From Vreelandella neptunia (GTDB lineage: Bacteria > Pseudomonadota > Gammaproteobacteria > Pseudomonadales > Halomonadaceae), in assembly GCF_022489065.1 (NCBI RefSeq), contig NZ_JAKVTW010000012.1, forward strand, positions 82,239 to 146,238: DNA of 64,000 nt, written 5' to 3'. Of this stretch, positions 18,272-27,678 are shown in pieces. Every line of letters begins with the position of its first letter. The stretch's first letter is position 1. Position numbers and translations under genes: made by a program. Under the pieces are notes generated by a model. It had not been told where the DNA came from. It saw only the letters and a program-made list of their open reading frames with translations, and made no database searches.

Positions 18272-19267
18272 ATGAGTAAAAAGCACATCGTAGTGCTGAC
18301 AACGGGCGGCACCATTGCCAGCAAGCCCAGTAATTCAGGGCGTAGCCAGTCAGGGGCATTAAGCGGAGAGCAACTGCTGGAGCAGGTGGCACTACCCCAG
18401 GGCGTCGAGATAACGCTAGAGGTGATGTCGATTCTGCAAAAACCCAGCAATGCTGTCACTCTCGCCGACCTTGCTGAGCTCCATCGCCAAGGGCGGAAAG
18501 CCTTAGCGCGGGCGGATGTGGACGGTCTGGTGATCACCCACGGTACCGATACCTTGGAAGAGACTGCTTACTTTCTATCGCTCACGCTGCCCGCGGATAA
18601 GCCCTGTATCATCACCGGTTCTCAGCGGGCGCCTCACCAACTGGGCACTGATGCGTTTAAAAATATCTGCGATGCCATCGTGGCGGCGGCAAGCCCGCAA
18701 CTCAGCCAGCTTGGCTGTGTCGTGGCGTTCAACGAGTCGCTGTTTGCGGCTCGCTATGCCCGCAAGGTGAACAGCTTTCAGCTCAACGGATTTGAAGCCC
18801 CTGGCGCTGGTTCGCTGGGATATATCGACGGGCAGCGGGTGAAACTCTATTACGCGGAAAAGGTGGTCGCGGCCCCGATTAAAGGGTGGGATTTGCCGTT
18901 ACCACGGGTTGATCTGCTACCCGCCTATTTAGATGCCTCTCCCGCGCTACTGAAAGCCTCTGTTGAGAGCGGGGCAAAAGCGGTAGTAATCGATGGCTTG
19001 GGTCGTGGACATGTACCGCCAAGTTGGATGAACGAAATAAGAGAAATGGTTAGCGCGGGCGTCCCGATAGCGGTCGTGAGTAGCTGCGCGCAAGGGCCGG
19101 TGAATACCAGTTATGAATTTAGCGGCAGCCTAGCCGATTTAGCCTCTGCTGGAGTGCTAACACTCAACGATATCAGTGCACGTAAGGCAAGGCTTGCCCT
19201 TGCCTTGCTGCTGAGTAGTACCCCACGCGAAGCGCTGGGGGATGCGATGGAGCGCTTGATGGCGTGA
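18272..19267 (+). CDS. Cytoplasmic asparaginase/glutaminase-family amidohydrolase
   Basis: Protein of 331 residues in the asparaginase/glutaminase fold. The first catalytic threonine lies in TTGGTIAS (Thr11), and the second site is HGTDTLEETAYFL. There is no signal peptide, so it acts in the cytoplasm. L-asparagine hydrolysis to aspartate and ammonia is the family reaction. However, it leads a TRAP-transporter operon with a RidA-like protein and an amidase, so a different amide substrate is possible. AAGAGAATC precedes the ATG. Confidence 0.85.
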   Translation: MSKKHIVVLTTGGTIASKPSNSGRSQSGALSGEQLLEQVALPQGVEITLEVMSILQKPSNAVTLADLAELHRQGRKALARADVDGLVITHGTDTLEETAYFLSLTLPADKPCIITGSQRAPHQLGTDAFKNICDAIVAAASPQLSQLGCVVAFNESLFAARYARKVNSFQLNGFEAPGAGSLGYIDGQRVKLYYAEKVVAAPIKGWDLPLPRVDLLPAYLDASPALLKASVESGAKAVVIDGLGRGHVPPSWMNEIREMVSAGVPIAVVSSCAQGPVNTSYEFSGSLADLASAGVLTLNDISARKARLALALLLSSTPREALGDAMERLMA

Positions 19268-19346
19268 GCGGCCTCTCAACCTTGCTCAATATGCGGTAAC
19301 AGGAAACTAAAAAAGCAATTCACCACAACTAAATAAGGTGCTGGAC

Positions 19347-20348
19347 ATGAAACTGACGCTGACAAAAGCCACCCTCTCTGCTGCCATTGCCGTTGCTTCT
19401 TTAAGTGCGGCTCAACTCCATGCGGCTGACTATACCTTCAGCTTCGCCCATGTGTTGATTGAAGAAACGCCTAACGGCCAAGCGGCGCTGCGTTTTAAAG
19501 AGGAGGTTGAAGAGAAATCTGATGGCCGTATCGAGATCAACGTACTGCCCGCCGCTCAGGTCGGGGGCGACGTTGAAATCATTGAGCAGATTCAGATGGG
19601 CTTGGTTGATATCGGTATCCCTCCCACGGCCACTCTGGGCAACTTTGAGCCGCGCATGCAGATTCTGGATCTGCCGTTCTTGATTGCCGATTACGACACC
19701 ATGGTGGAAACCCTGGATGGTGAAGTGGGTCGCGAAATCCTCGATACCCTGAATGGCCATAACATGTATGGCGTCAACTTCTGGGGCGCAGGTTTCCGCC
19801 ATATCACCAACAATGATCGCCCGATCGAAACCCCCGAGGATATGGATAGTATCCGCATGCGCACCATGCAGGCGCCGATCATTATCTCCACCTATGAAAA
19901 CCTGGGCGCTAACGCCACCGCCATGGCGTTTACCGAGGTGTATAACGGCCTGCAGCAGGGCGTTGTATCCGGTCAGGAAAACCCGCTGGCTAATATCTAC
20001 ACCATGCGTTTCCACGAGGTGCAGGATTATCTCTCACTGACGAATCACGCTTACCACGCCTATGCGGCGGTGATTAATCAGGACTCCTGGGATTCGCTAC
20101 CAGAAGATCTGCAAGCGATCATGCTGGAAGCCTTTGAAAATGGCCGCGACACGTCCCGCGAATTAACGCTGCAGGACGAAGAAACCATTATGGAAGACAT
20201 TAAAGACGAAATTGCCATTAACGAACTCACTGCAGAGCAGCGCGAAGCCTTTATCGAAGCCAGCATGCCGGTGCACGAAGAGTATGAAGAGATCGTCACC
20301 ACCGAACTGCTCCACAAAGTTTATGACTCGGTGGGTATCGAGTACTAA
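19347..20348 (+). CDS. TRAP transporter solute-binding protein (DctP family)
   Basis: Periplasmic receptor of about 333 residues. A signal peptide ends near AAQLHA. The carboxylate-binding arginine of DctP proteins is expected in DSIRMRTMQAP, followed by the QGVVSGQENPLANIY segment. ATG 19347 follows AAGG at a good distance; GTG 19338 is less likely. It is followed by a stem-loop with a T run and then both membrane subunits. It probably binds an organic acid with a free carboxylate. Confidence 0.9.
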   Translation: MKLTLTKATLSAAIAVASLSAAQLHAADYTFSFAHVLIEETPNGQAALRFKEEVEEKSDGRIEINVLPAAQVGGDVEIIEQIQMGLVDIGIPPTATLGNFEPRMQILDLPFLIADYDTMVETLDGEVGREILDTLNGHNMYGVNFWGAGFRHITNNDRPIETPEDMDSIRMRTMQAPIIISTYENLGANATAMAFTEVYNGLQQGVVSGQENPLANIYTMRFHEVQDYLSLTNHAYHAYAAVINQDSWDSLPEDLQAIMLEAFENGRDTSRELTLQDEETIMEDIKDEIAINELTAEQREAFIEASMPVHEEYEEIVTTELLHKVYDSVGIEY

Positions 20349-20352
20349 GCAG

Positions 20353-20375
20353 AGGTTTCCGTAAACCTAGTTTTT
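20353..20375 (+). terminator. Attenuator-like hairpin between TRAP receptor and permeases
   Basis: AGGTTT (20353-20358), loop CCGT, AAACCT (20363-20368), then AG and five T. The short stem with a T run could end part of the transcripts after the receptor gene and so raise receptor over permease output. Confidence 0.5.
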
Positions 20376-20423
20376 ATAAATCTCGCTCTTTTCCTCTTAC
20401 CCACTTAAGGGTGTGGATCTCTC

Positions 20424-20945
20424 ATGTTCGAAGCGCTCAACAAATGTCTTGATCGCTTGGAAAGTGTGGCGATGGTCGTTTTCATGTCGATTGCGACCAT
20501 CCTCACTACCATCCAAGTTGTCTATCGCTACGGCTTTAGCGGTTCGCTGTTTTGGGCTGAAGAAGTCGTTATTTACTCCATTATCTGTATGAGTTTTGTG
20601 GGTGCCAGTATGGGTGTGCGTCATGGCACGCATATTTCGGTCGATGTGCTGAATGCGATTGCCACGCCCGCCGTTAATCGTTGGCTTCATTTGATCGCTG
20701 CAATCATCGGTATCGTGTTCGCTGGCTTTATGACTTATTACGGCTTTGTTCTCTATTTCAGCACGCTGGATCGCGGGCAGTTAACTGCTGCACTTAGACT
20801 ACCCATGGCATGGTTTTACCTGCCGATTGGTGTTTCCGGTGTACTGCTGATTCTGCGTTATCTATGGGTAATCAATGAAGTCTGGAAAAAGCCTCCGGTA
20901 GGTCTCTCCGAAGAGCTTGTAGCCGGTTCGGATAAGCTCATTTAA
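20424..20945 (+). CDS. TRAP transporter small permease (DctQ)
   Basis: Inner-membrane protein of 173 residues with four hydrophobic segments and the DctQ pattern (YRYGFSGSLFWAEEVVIYSIICMSF, split at about residues 35-60). It forms a complex with the large permease encoded 16 bp downstream. The gene has no role on its own. Confidence 0.92.
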   Translation: MFEALNKCLDRLESVAMVVFMSIATILTTIQVVYRYGFSGSLFWAEEVVIYSIICMSFVGASMGVRHGTHISVDVLNAIATPAVNRWLHLIAAIIGIVFAGFMTYYGFVLYFSTLDRGQLTAALRLPMAWFYLPIGVSGVLLILRYLWVINEVWKKPPVGLSEELVAGSDKLI

Positions 20946-20961
20946 CTCCTGGAGAGCGACC

Positions 20962-22236
20962 ATGATTACTGCATTATTACCGATCTTCTTTGCCGTGCTG
21001 CTGCTCGGGCTGCCCATCTTTGCCTCATTAGCATTAGCGGTATTTCTCGCCATTGAATTTTTTGGCTCCACTAACCCCGTGATCGTGCCGATGCGCATGT
21101 TTACCGGTATGAATAACTTCTCGCTGATGGCGATTCCGTTCTTTATCCTGGCGGCGGAGTTAATGCGGATTGGCGGGCTTTCCGACCGGTTGATCAATCT
21201 TGCCAAGGCGTTAGTGGGGTGGGTGCCCGGCGGTTTAGCCGCGGCTACCGTCCTGTCGTGCCTATTCTTTGGTGCCATTTCCGGTTCAAGCCCCGCTACT
21301 GTGGTGGCGATTGGCTCTATCATGTTTCCCGCGCTGGTAGCGGCGGGCTACGATAAACGCTTTGCCATTGGGTTGATTGCCACCGCCGGTACGCTAGGCC
21401 CCATTGTGCCGCCGAGTATTGCACTGATTATCTACGGCTCGGTGACCGGCACATCCGTTGGGCGTCTGTTTGCAGCAGGCTTATTACCGGCCATCGTTAT
21501 CGCTTCGATACTGATCGCCTACTGCATTGTTTTTAGCAGCATCAAAGGTTATGAGCGCTCACCTTTCCCAACACTACGGCAAATTTTTGCGGCCTTTAAA
21601 GACGCTGCCTGGGGCCTTGGCCTGCCGGTGATTCTGCTGGGGGGCATCTACAGCGGCGTATTCACCCCGACTGAATCGGCAGCGGTGGCCTGCGTATATG
21701 GCCTGTTTGTCGGCATGGTGGTGTATCGCACCATCAACCTTAAAGCGCTAGCGGGAACGTTAAGAAGCTCAGGGCTGATCTCCGCCACGCTGCTGTTGAT
21801 TACCGCTGGCGCCTCGGCCTTCTCTTGGCTATTGGCAATTACTGGCACGCCCAGCCAGCTGGCGGGGCAGGTGCTGTCGTGGACGGATGATCCCTTTCAA
21901 GTCATGGCGTTGTTTAACGTCGTAATGATTATTGCTGGCTTCTTCCTCGATAGCGCCTCGGCCATCATCGTACTCTCGCCGCTGCTACAGCCTATCGCTG
22001 CGCAAGTGGGCGTCGACCCTGTTCACTTCGGTGTCATTACGTTGATTAACTTCTCAGTGGGCATGATTACCCCACCGGTAGGTCTGAACCTGTTCGTCGC
22101 CATGGCGATATCTAAAATGTCACTGCAGGAAGTGTTTAAAGCCTGTTTGCCGCTGATTGGTTTGATGCTGATAGCGCTGATTATTATCACTTATGTACCG
22201 TGGCTCAGCACTTGGCTGCCCTCGTTAATCTATTAA
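20962..22236 (+). CDS. TRAP transporter large permease (DctM)
   Basis: Inner-membrane protein of 424 residues with about twelve hydrophobic segments, driving sodium-coupled uptake. DctM signatures are FFGAISGSSPATVVAIGSIM, GTLGPIVPPSIALIIYG and FTPTESAAVACVYG. CTGGAGAG precedes the ATG. It completes the transporter begun by the receptor gene. Confidence 0.93.
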   Translation: MITALLPIFFAVLLLGLPIFASLALAVFLAIEFFGSTNPVIVPMRMFTGMNNFSLMAIPFFILAAELMRIGGLSDRLINLAKALVGWVPGGLAAATVLSCLFFGAISGSSPATVVAIGSIMFPALVAAGYDKRFAIGLIATAGTLGPIVPPSIALIIYGSVTGTSVGRLFAAGLLPAIVIASILIAYCIVFSSIKGYERSPFPTLRQIFAAFKDAAWGLGLPVILLGGIYSGVFTPTESAAVACVYGLFVGMVVYRTINLKALAGTLRSSGLISATLLLITAGASAFSWLLAITGTPSQLAGQVLSWTDDPFQVMALFNVVMIIAGFFLDSASAIIVLSPLLQPIAAQVGVDPVHFGVITLINFSVGMITPPVGLNLFVAMAISKMSLQEVFKACLPLIGLMLIALIIITYVPWLSTWLPSLIY

Positions 22237-22276
22237 TCAATGGTTTAAAGACGCTAACAAATAAGGACAACGAATC

Positions 22277-22744
22277 ATGAGTAAAACGATTGAACAGGCG
22301 GTAGCGGACCAGGGCCTTACATTACCGGCCATTCCAACACCGCGCGGGCTATTTCTGCCCTGGTCTCGGTTGGGCAATCAGTTGTTTTTAGCGGGCCAGA
22401 TTTGCGAACGTGGCGGTGATGTTCTCTATCCTGGCAAGGTGGGCGGTGAGTTCGATCTTGAAACCGGAAAACTGGCGGCCCAAGCGTGTGCTTTAAACCT
22501 CTTGGCGGAATTGAGCGATGCGGTTGATGGTGACTTCTCACGGGTGGTCCGCTGCGTGCGCATGAACGGCTTCGTCAATGTGGCGCCGGGCTTTCACGAT
22601 GTGCCGCTGGTAATCAACGGTGCATCAGAGCTATTTGTCGCGCTGTTTGGTGATGCAGGTCGCCATGCCAGAACTGCAATTGGGGTGGCGACACTGCCGG
22701 GCAATGCCGCGGTGGAAGTCGAAGCAATATTTGAAGTGCGCTAA
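22277..22744 (+). CDS. RidA/YjgF-like protein
   Basis: Cytosolic protein of 155 residues of the Rid superfamily. The C-terminal GRHARTAIGVATLPGNAAVEVE carries the arginine used to bind a carboxylate and speed hydrolysis of imine or enamine intermediates. The longer N-terminus places it in a divergent Rid branch rather than RidA itself. Operon position between a TRAP transporter and an amidase suggests it removes reactive imines or hydrolyses an intermediate of the imported compound. Confidence 0.85.
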   Translation: MSKTIEQAVADQGLTLPAIPTPRGLFLPWSRLGNQLFLAGQICERGGDVLYPGKVGGEFDLETGKLAAQACALNLLAELSDAVDGDFSRVVRCVRMNGFVNVAPGFHDVPLVINGASELFVALFGDAGRHARTAIGVATLPGNAAVEVEAIFEVR

Positions 22745-22768
22745 GCACGCTAAGGAGGAATATAACGC

Positions 22769-24169
22769 ATGCAGGATTCAGTGATTTTTCTACCCTTACG
22801 TGAGCAACGTGCACGCCTGCGAGCAGGCACCCTCACCGCGACTGAACTTGCCGAGGCTTCTATCGCGGCGTATCAGCAGCGCGGCAAACACGACCACGCC
22901 TACCTCACCTGGAATGGCGAGCAGGCACTGACGATGGCTAAAGCCACGGATGCCGTGCTTTTCCAAGGTGGTGACAGCGGTGGGCTAATGGGCATGGCGG
23001 TATCGATTAAAGATATCTACGCCGTGCCAGGGCTACCCACCTATGCGGGTTCTTCCCAACGCCTGCCCAAGTGCTGGGAGCGCCCCGGCCCGGTAGTGAG
23101 CGCTTTGCTAAAGCAATTACCTTCCGTGATGGGTAAAACCCACTCCGTTGAGTTTGCCTTTGGCGGGCTGGGTACCAACGCCCACTGGGGAGCGCCGCGC
23201 AACCCTTGGGATACTAAGCAGCACCGCACGCCTGGCGGTTCCAGCTCTGGGGCAGGTGTTTCGTTAGTGAGTGGGACGGCAAGCCTGGCGTTGGGGACCG
23301 ATACCGCCGGATCAGTGCGTATTCCTGCCTCTATGACCGGCGTAGCGGGGTTGAAAACTACCGCTGGACGCTGGTCGACCGAGCAGATTGTGCCGCTTTC
23401 AAGCACGCTGGATACCCCAGGGTTGCTGGCGCGTCGGGTAGATGACCTTGCCTTTGCGTTCGATGCGTTGGATGGCGGTCTTAGCGGTCAGGATGATCGA
23501 GTGCCAGCAACACCGACACTTGCCGGTCTTACCTTTGGTGTTCCGGAAACGTTTTTCTGGGACGACTGCAGCCCTGGCATCGCGGAAACGGTACGCGCGG
23601 CGATCAAACAGCTGGAGGCCGCCGGGGCGCGAATAGTCACCCTGGAACTGCCTGGCATCGATGAAGCGTATGAGTTGTTCAAGCTGGGCGGTGTGGCTGC
23701 GGCAGAGCTGGCCGCGTTTTTAAAAACTGAACTGCCTGAGATGATTGAATCCCTAGATCCTAATGTGGCTGCCCGCGTTAAAGCGGCCGATGATATGCCC
23801 GCTTGGGAGTATGTGCGTCGTCGCACAATACTGGATTCGCTCTATCAATCTGCTGCCGCCCGTATGGCCGATGTCGATGCGGTGCTCACCCCTACGGTGG
23901 CAATTACACCACCCACTATCGAAAGTCTCGAGCCAGAAGGCGCCTACCCTAAAGCCAATATGCACGCCCTGCGCAACACGGTGATCGCTAATTTCCTGGG
24001 TCTGTGTGCCTTAACGCTACCGGTGGGGAAAGACGCGCTGGGCATGCCGGTTGGCCTGCAAGTGCTCGCCGGGCCGTGGCAGGACGCGAAACTTTTAGCC
24101 ATTGGTCAGGCGATTGAAAATGAGTTGGGCTCAGGCTTGGAGATTCTTGGTCAACCGCCAGCGGTGTGA
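22769..24169 (+). CDS. Amidase-signature family hydrolase
   Basis: Cytosolic amidase of 466 residues. The Ser-cisSer-Lys triad is visible: Lys81 (SIKDIYAVPG), cis-Ser158 (GGSSSG) and nucleophile Ser182 (DTAGSVRIPAS). The spacing is that of the family. AAGGAGG precedes the ATG. Family members hydrolyse amides, carbamoyl groups or aryl-acyl amides, and the substrate here is unknown. It ends the asparaginase-TRAP-RidA operon, converging on the LacI gene. Confidence 0.9.
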   Translation: MQDSVIFLPLREQRARLRAGTLTATELAEASIAAYQQRGKHDHAYLTWNGEQALTMAKATDAVLFQGGDSGGLMGMAVSIKDIYAVPGLPTYAGSSQRLPKCWERPGPVVSALLKQLPSVMGKTHSVEFAFGGLGTNAHWGAPRNPWDTKQHRTPGGSSSGAGVSLVSGTASLALGTDTAGSVRIPASMTGVAGLKTTAGRWSTEQIVPLSSTLDTPGLLARRVDDLAFAFDALDGGLSGQDDRVPATPTLAGLTFGVPETFFWDDCSPGIAETVRAAIKQLEAAGARIVTLELPGIDEAYELFKLGGVAAAELAAFLKTELPEMIESLDPNVAARVKAADDMPAWEYVRRRTILDSLYQSAAARMADVDAVLTPTVAITPPTIESLEPEGAYPKANMHALRNTVIANFLGLCALTLPVGKDALGMPVGLQVLAGPWQDAKLLAIGQAIENELGSGLEILGQPPAV

Positions 24170-24176
24170 ATGCTGA

Positions 24177-24197
24177 GGCGGCCTAAGTACTGCCGCC
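24177..24197. terminator. Possible hairpin between convergent amidase and LacI genes
   Basis: GGCGGC (24177-24182) pairs with GCCGCC (24192-24197) around a 9-nt loop and overlaps the LacI stop region. No good T tract follows on either side, so termination is uncertain. Confidence 0.3.
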
Positions 24198-25262
24198 GAT
24201 TTGGAGTGTAAAACCCACATCGTGCTGGCGGCGATAGACGTTTTTGCCGCCTAGTCGCCGGATAAGCTCCTTGGCGGCTAAGCGGCCCATCTCTTCTCTG
24301 GGTGAGAGAATAGTCGTGAGCTGAGGCGTCACTTGCTGGCCAAGGGGCAGGCCGTTAAACCCGGCAATGGCGATATCCCCTGGCACGTTTAGCCCTTGAC
24401 GTTGAGCAGCCAGCAGGGCGCCTGCCGCCAGATCGTCGTTGGCAAAGTGAATGGCCTGGGTATGGGGATGTTGCGCGAGCACTTGGGCCAGTCCTTCCGC
24501 GCCCGCTTGCAGGCTGCCCAGGGTGTCTAGTTCCAGTAGTGGGGCGTCGAACCCTTTCTCTTTTAGCACCGCTTTATGTCCATCAAAACGCATACTGGCG
24601 CGGTAATCCTGAGCTAGCCGTGCGCCTACATAAACAATATGGCGGTAGCCTTTGTCGATCAGATGACTGGCCATACAGCGGCCGGCGGCCACGTGATCCA
24701 GGCCAACGTTAAGGTCCATCCCCTTGCCCAGCTCCATCACTTCCATAATGGGGTGATCCCAGTTCGCCAGCAGCGTATGGCACGCCGAGTTATGGCGTAG
24801 CCCGGCCGTGACCAGCGCTGAACATGACCAGCCTAAAAACGTGCGCACTAACTGATACTCGCGGTCTAGATCGTAGTCGGTGTTACCCAGCAGTATCTGA
24901 TAACCCTCGGCTTCGAGTGTTTCCTGCAGGCCTTTGATCACTTCCACAAACACGCTATTGATCAGTGATGGCACGATCACGGCAATCAGCCGTGATCGGG
25001 AAGACGCCAGGCTGCCTGCGACCAAGTTAGGTACGTACCCCAAGTTCTCCACGGCCTGAAGAACGCTTCGCCTTGCGCTATCGCTAACTTTATCGGGATA
25101 GTTCAGTGCCCGCGATGCTGTAATCGGCGATACCCCTGCCGCTTGTGCCACTTGGCTGAGCGTGACTTGGTCGGAGCTTCGTCGCTGCCTAGCGTTGTTA
25201 GGTAGGGCAGGCGTTGTCACATTTTTGGCGCGCGAGTCAGCGTTAGGTGAGTCTTTAGACAT
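24183..25262 (-). CDS. LacI-family regulator of the tetronate operon
   Basis: Repressor-type protein of about 359 residues. The HTH is VTLSQVAQAAGVSPITASRALNYPDKVS, with the hinge RRSVLQAVENLGYVPNLVAGSLAS (split). A periplasmic-binding-like effector domain follows. The start MSKDSP at 25262 is preferred; the frame runs to 25334 but would cover its own operators. It is divergent from the tetronate genes, and paired palindromes lie between. The effector is probably a tetronate or its 2-keto product, by inference. Confidence 0.88.
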   Translation of the reverse strand: MSKDSPNADSRAKNVTTPALPNNARQRRSSDQVTLSQVAQAAGVSPITASRALNYPDKVSDSARRSVLQAVENLGYVPNLVAGSLASSRSRLIAVIVPSLINSVFVEVIKGLQETLEAEGYQILLGNTDYDLDREYQLVRTFLGWSCSALVTAGLRHNSACHTLLANWDHPIMEVMELGKGMDLNVGLDHVAAGRCMASHLIDKGYRHIVYVGARLAQDYRASMRFDGHKAVLKEKGFDAPLLELDTLGSLQAGAEGLAQVLAQHPHTQAIHFANDDLAAGALLAAQRQGLNVPGDIAIAGFNGLPLGQQVTPQLTTILSPREEMGRLAAKELIRRLGGKNVYRRQHDVGFTLQIGGST

Positions 25263-25319
25263 TGGTCGCAGGGCCCTAATGTTCAGCTTGTCGTTACGCA
25301 GAGAATAATCTAAAACAAA

Positions 25320-25347
25320 TGGTAGCGCTATCATGACAGCGCTACCA
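25320..25347. promoter_or_regulatory. Two abutting LacI-type operators
   Basis: TGGTAGCGCTATCA (25320-25333) is followed without a gap by TGACAGCGCTACCA (25334-25347). Each is an imperfect palindrome centred on AGCGCT with the CG centre typical of LacI-family sites, and together they form a larger inverted repeat. They lie between the LacI gene and the dehydrogenase gene it should control. Confidence 0.75.
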
Positions 25348-25441
25348 TTTGCCTTTTAGCAACGGGCTAGGATTAGGAGAACAGCGCCGCGACGATAGCA
25401 ACAAAAACAACAACACTTTCAACAAAGCGAGGTGTCGGCAG

Positions 25442-26374
25442 GTGAGTCAACACGATCAACAATCACTTCAAGTAGGCGTTATTGGCCTGGGTGCCATGGG
25501 TATGGGCACTGCTACCGTATTGCTCCAACACGGATTTAACGTCACGGGCTGCGATATTTCTGCAGATGCTCGCGATGCCTTCGTGGCGGCAGGGGGCCGC
25601 AGTGTTGCAACACCTGCCGAGCTTGCTCACTGCCATATTGTGTTGGTGGTTGTCGTTAACGGCTTACAGGTTGATCAGGTGTTGTTTGGAGAGCAAGGCG
25701 TGGCCAGCCAATTGGCACCGGGCAGTCTGATTATGCAGTGCGCCACAGTGGCGCCCAGTCAAGCCAAACAGCTGGGTGAGCGCTTGTCGGCACAGGGTTT
25801 AATGATGCTGGATGCGCCAATTAGCGGCGGTGCTGCTAAAGCGAAAAGCGGTGAGCTCTCGGTCATGGCCTCCGGTACACCTGAGGCGTTCAGCTATGCC
25901 CAGCCAGCGCTTGATGCCATGGCCGCTAAAGTTTATCAGTTGGGCGATGCACCTGGGGTCGGCTCCAGCATGAAGTTAGTCAACCAATTGCTAGCGGGTG
26001 TCCATATTGCCACCGCCGCCGAAGCCATGGCGTTGGGTATTCGTATGGGGCTCGACCCCGAGGTTATTTATGACGTCATCACCCACTCGGCGGGCAATTC
26101 TTGGATGTTCGAGAACCGCGTGCCGCACATTCTGAGTGGTGACTACACGCCGCTTTCCGCGGTGGATATCTTCATTAAAGATCTCAATATCGTGCATCAA
26201 ACCGGCCGCGAGCTGGCGTTGGCAACGCCGGTGGCGTCCAGCGCTCTGCAGCAGTTTACCGCTGCCAGCGGTGCAGGCTTTGGCCGTGAAGATGATTCAG
26301 CGGTGATCAAGGTTTATCAGCGGCTCTCCGGCATCGCCTTGCCGGAAGCCGCCAACGATGCCCAAGGAGCCTGA
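25442..26374 (+). CDS. ltnD: L-threonate dehydrogenase, LtnD type
   Basis: NAD(P)-dependent beta-hydroxyacid dehydrogenase of 310 residues. Rossmann motif VGVIGLGAMGMG, substrate motif DAPISGGAAKA and the catalytic lysine in SSMKLVNQLL are present. GTG 25442 is chosen because the Rossmann fold begins right after it; GAGGTG lies upstream. With the DUF1537 kinase, class II aldolase and isomerase downstream it matches the published acid-sugar pathway, where LtnD oxidises L-threonate to 2-oxo-tetronate. Confidence 0.87.
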   Translation: MSQHDQQSLQVGVIGLGAMGMGTATVLLQHGFNVTGCDISADARDAFVAAGGRSVATPAELAHCHIVLVVVVNGLQVDQVLFGEQGVASQLAPGSLIMQCATVAPSQAKQLGERLSAQGLMMLDAPISGGAAKAKSGELSVMASGTPEAFSYAQPALDAMAAKVYQLGDAPGVGSSMKLVNQLLAGVHIATAAEAMALGIRMGLDPEVIYDVITHSAGNSWMFENRVPHILSGDYTPLSAVDIFIKDLNIVHQTGRELALATPVASSALQQFTAASGAGFGREDDSAVIKVYQRLSGIALPEAANDAQGA

Positions 26375-26379
26375 TAAAA

Positions 26380-27678
26380 ATGGGTATGGGATCGAACATT
26401 GTATTAGGCGCCATCGCCGACGACTTCACCGGAGCCACCGATCTGGCTAATAACCTGGTGCGCGGCGGCATGCGCTGCCTGCAGGTGATTGGCGTGCCTT
26501 CGGAGGAGATTGAACTGCGAGAGATTGATGCGGTAGTAGTGGCGCTCAAGTCCCGCTCCTGCCCAGTGGATGAGGCCGTGGCGGATTCCTTAGCAGCACT
26601 GAATTGGCTCCGCCAGCAGGGTGCCCGCCAGCTGTTCTTCAAGTACTGCTCCACGTTTGATTCCACCGACCAGGGCAATATCGGCCCGGTGGCCGATGCG
26701 CTATTAGAGGCTCTTGAAGCAAATCAAACCGTGATGGTGCCCGCCTTCCCAATCAATGGCCGCACGGTCTACCAGGGCCATTTGTTTGTGGGTGATCGCT
26801 TGCTTAACGACAGCGGCATGCAGCACCACCCGCTAAATCCCATGCAAGACGCGGATTTAGTCCGCGTGCTCTCCCGCCAAACGCCACACCCGGTAGGCTT
26901 GGCCAACCGGGCGGTGCTGGCCCAAGGGGCGGAGGCAACCCGCGCTCATTTGTCGGCACTGGCTGAGCAAGGTATGCGTCATGTGGTCTGTGACTCCTTG
27001 GATGAGCATGATCTGGATGTATTGGCCGAAGCCACCGTCTTGATGTCGTTAGTCACCGGGGGCTCTGGTCTGGGGCAGGCGCTGCCCGCCCAGTACCGTG
27101 CCCAGGGCTGGTTAGACACCATCACGGAGCCGGGGCGTTTATCGCCTGCTTCGGGCGGGGCGCTGGTGCTCTCCGGCAGTTGCTCCCGGGCCACGCTGGC
27201 CCAGGTGGCAGACTTCTTGGTCAAGCACCCTGACGGTGGCTTTGCCCTGAATCCCTTGGCGCTGGCGGAAGACGAACAACAGCAGACGCAGGCGCTGGCG
27301 TTTGCTCGGCAGCGGTTATCTGAACAGGCGCCGGTACTGATTTATGCCTCGGCAGATCCAATCAACGTAGCAGCGGCACAGCAAGCGTTAGGGGTAGCGC
27401 GTGCCGGGCAGCTCGTGGAAGAAGCATTGAGCCAACTGGCAGTTACGCTGGTTAACGAAAGCGTGGGTCTGTTGCTGGTCGCCGGGGGTGAAACCTCCGG
27501 TGCGGTGGTCTCGGCGCTGGGCATTACCACCCTGCGCATCGGCGAGCAGATCGACCCCGGCGTGCCCTGGACTCAAGCCCCGCTCGCAGATCGCGAAGCT
27601 CCTCTGTCGCTGGCGCTGAAGTCCGGCAACTTCGGTGGCGTCGATTTCTTTACCCGGGCATTTGAGGTGCTGGCATGA
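26380..27678 (+). CDS. otnK: 3-oxo-tetronate kinase (DUF1537 family)
   Basis: Kinase of 432 residues of the four-carbon acid-sugar kinase family. The N-terminal IADDFTGATDLANNLV is the family hallmark. The C-terminal nucleotide-binding half contains LLVAGGETSGAVVSALGI. It phosphorylates 3-oxo-tetronate to the 4-phosphate. It starts 6 bp after the dehydrogenase stop and overlaps the aldolase gene by 4 bp, so the pathway is translationally coupled. Confidence 0.9.
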   Translation: MGMGSNIVLGAIADDFTGATDLANNLVRGGMRCLQVIGVPSEEIELREIDAVVVALKSRSCPVDEAVADSLAALNWLRQQGARQLFFKYCSTFDSTDQGNIGPVADALLEALEANQTVMVPAFPINGRTVYQGHLFVGDRLLNDSGMQHHPLNPMQDADLVRVLSRQTPHPVGLANRAVLAQGAEATRAHLSALAEQGMRHVVCDSLDEHDLDVLAEATVLMSLVTGGSGLGQALPAQYRAQGWLDTITEPGRLSPASGGALVLSGSCSRATLAQVADFLVKHPDGGFALNPLALAEDEQQQTQALAFARQRLSEQAPVLIYASADPINVAAAQQALGVARAGQLVEEALSQLAVTLVNESVGLLLVAGGETSGAVVSALGITTLRIGEQIDPGVPWTQAPLADREAPLSLALKSGNFGGVDFFTRAFEVLA

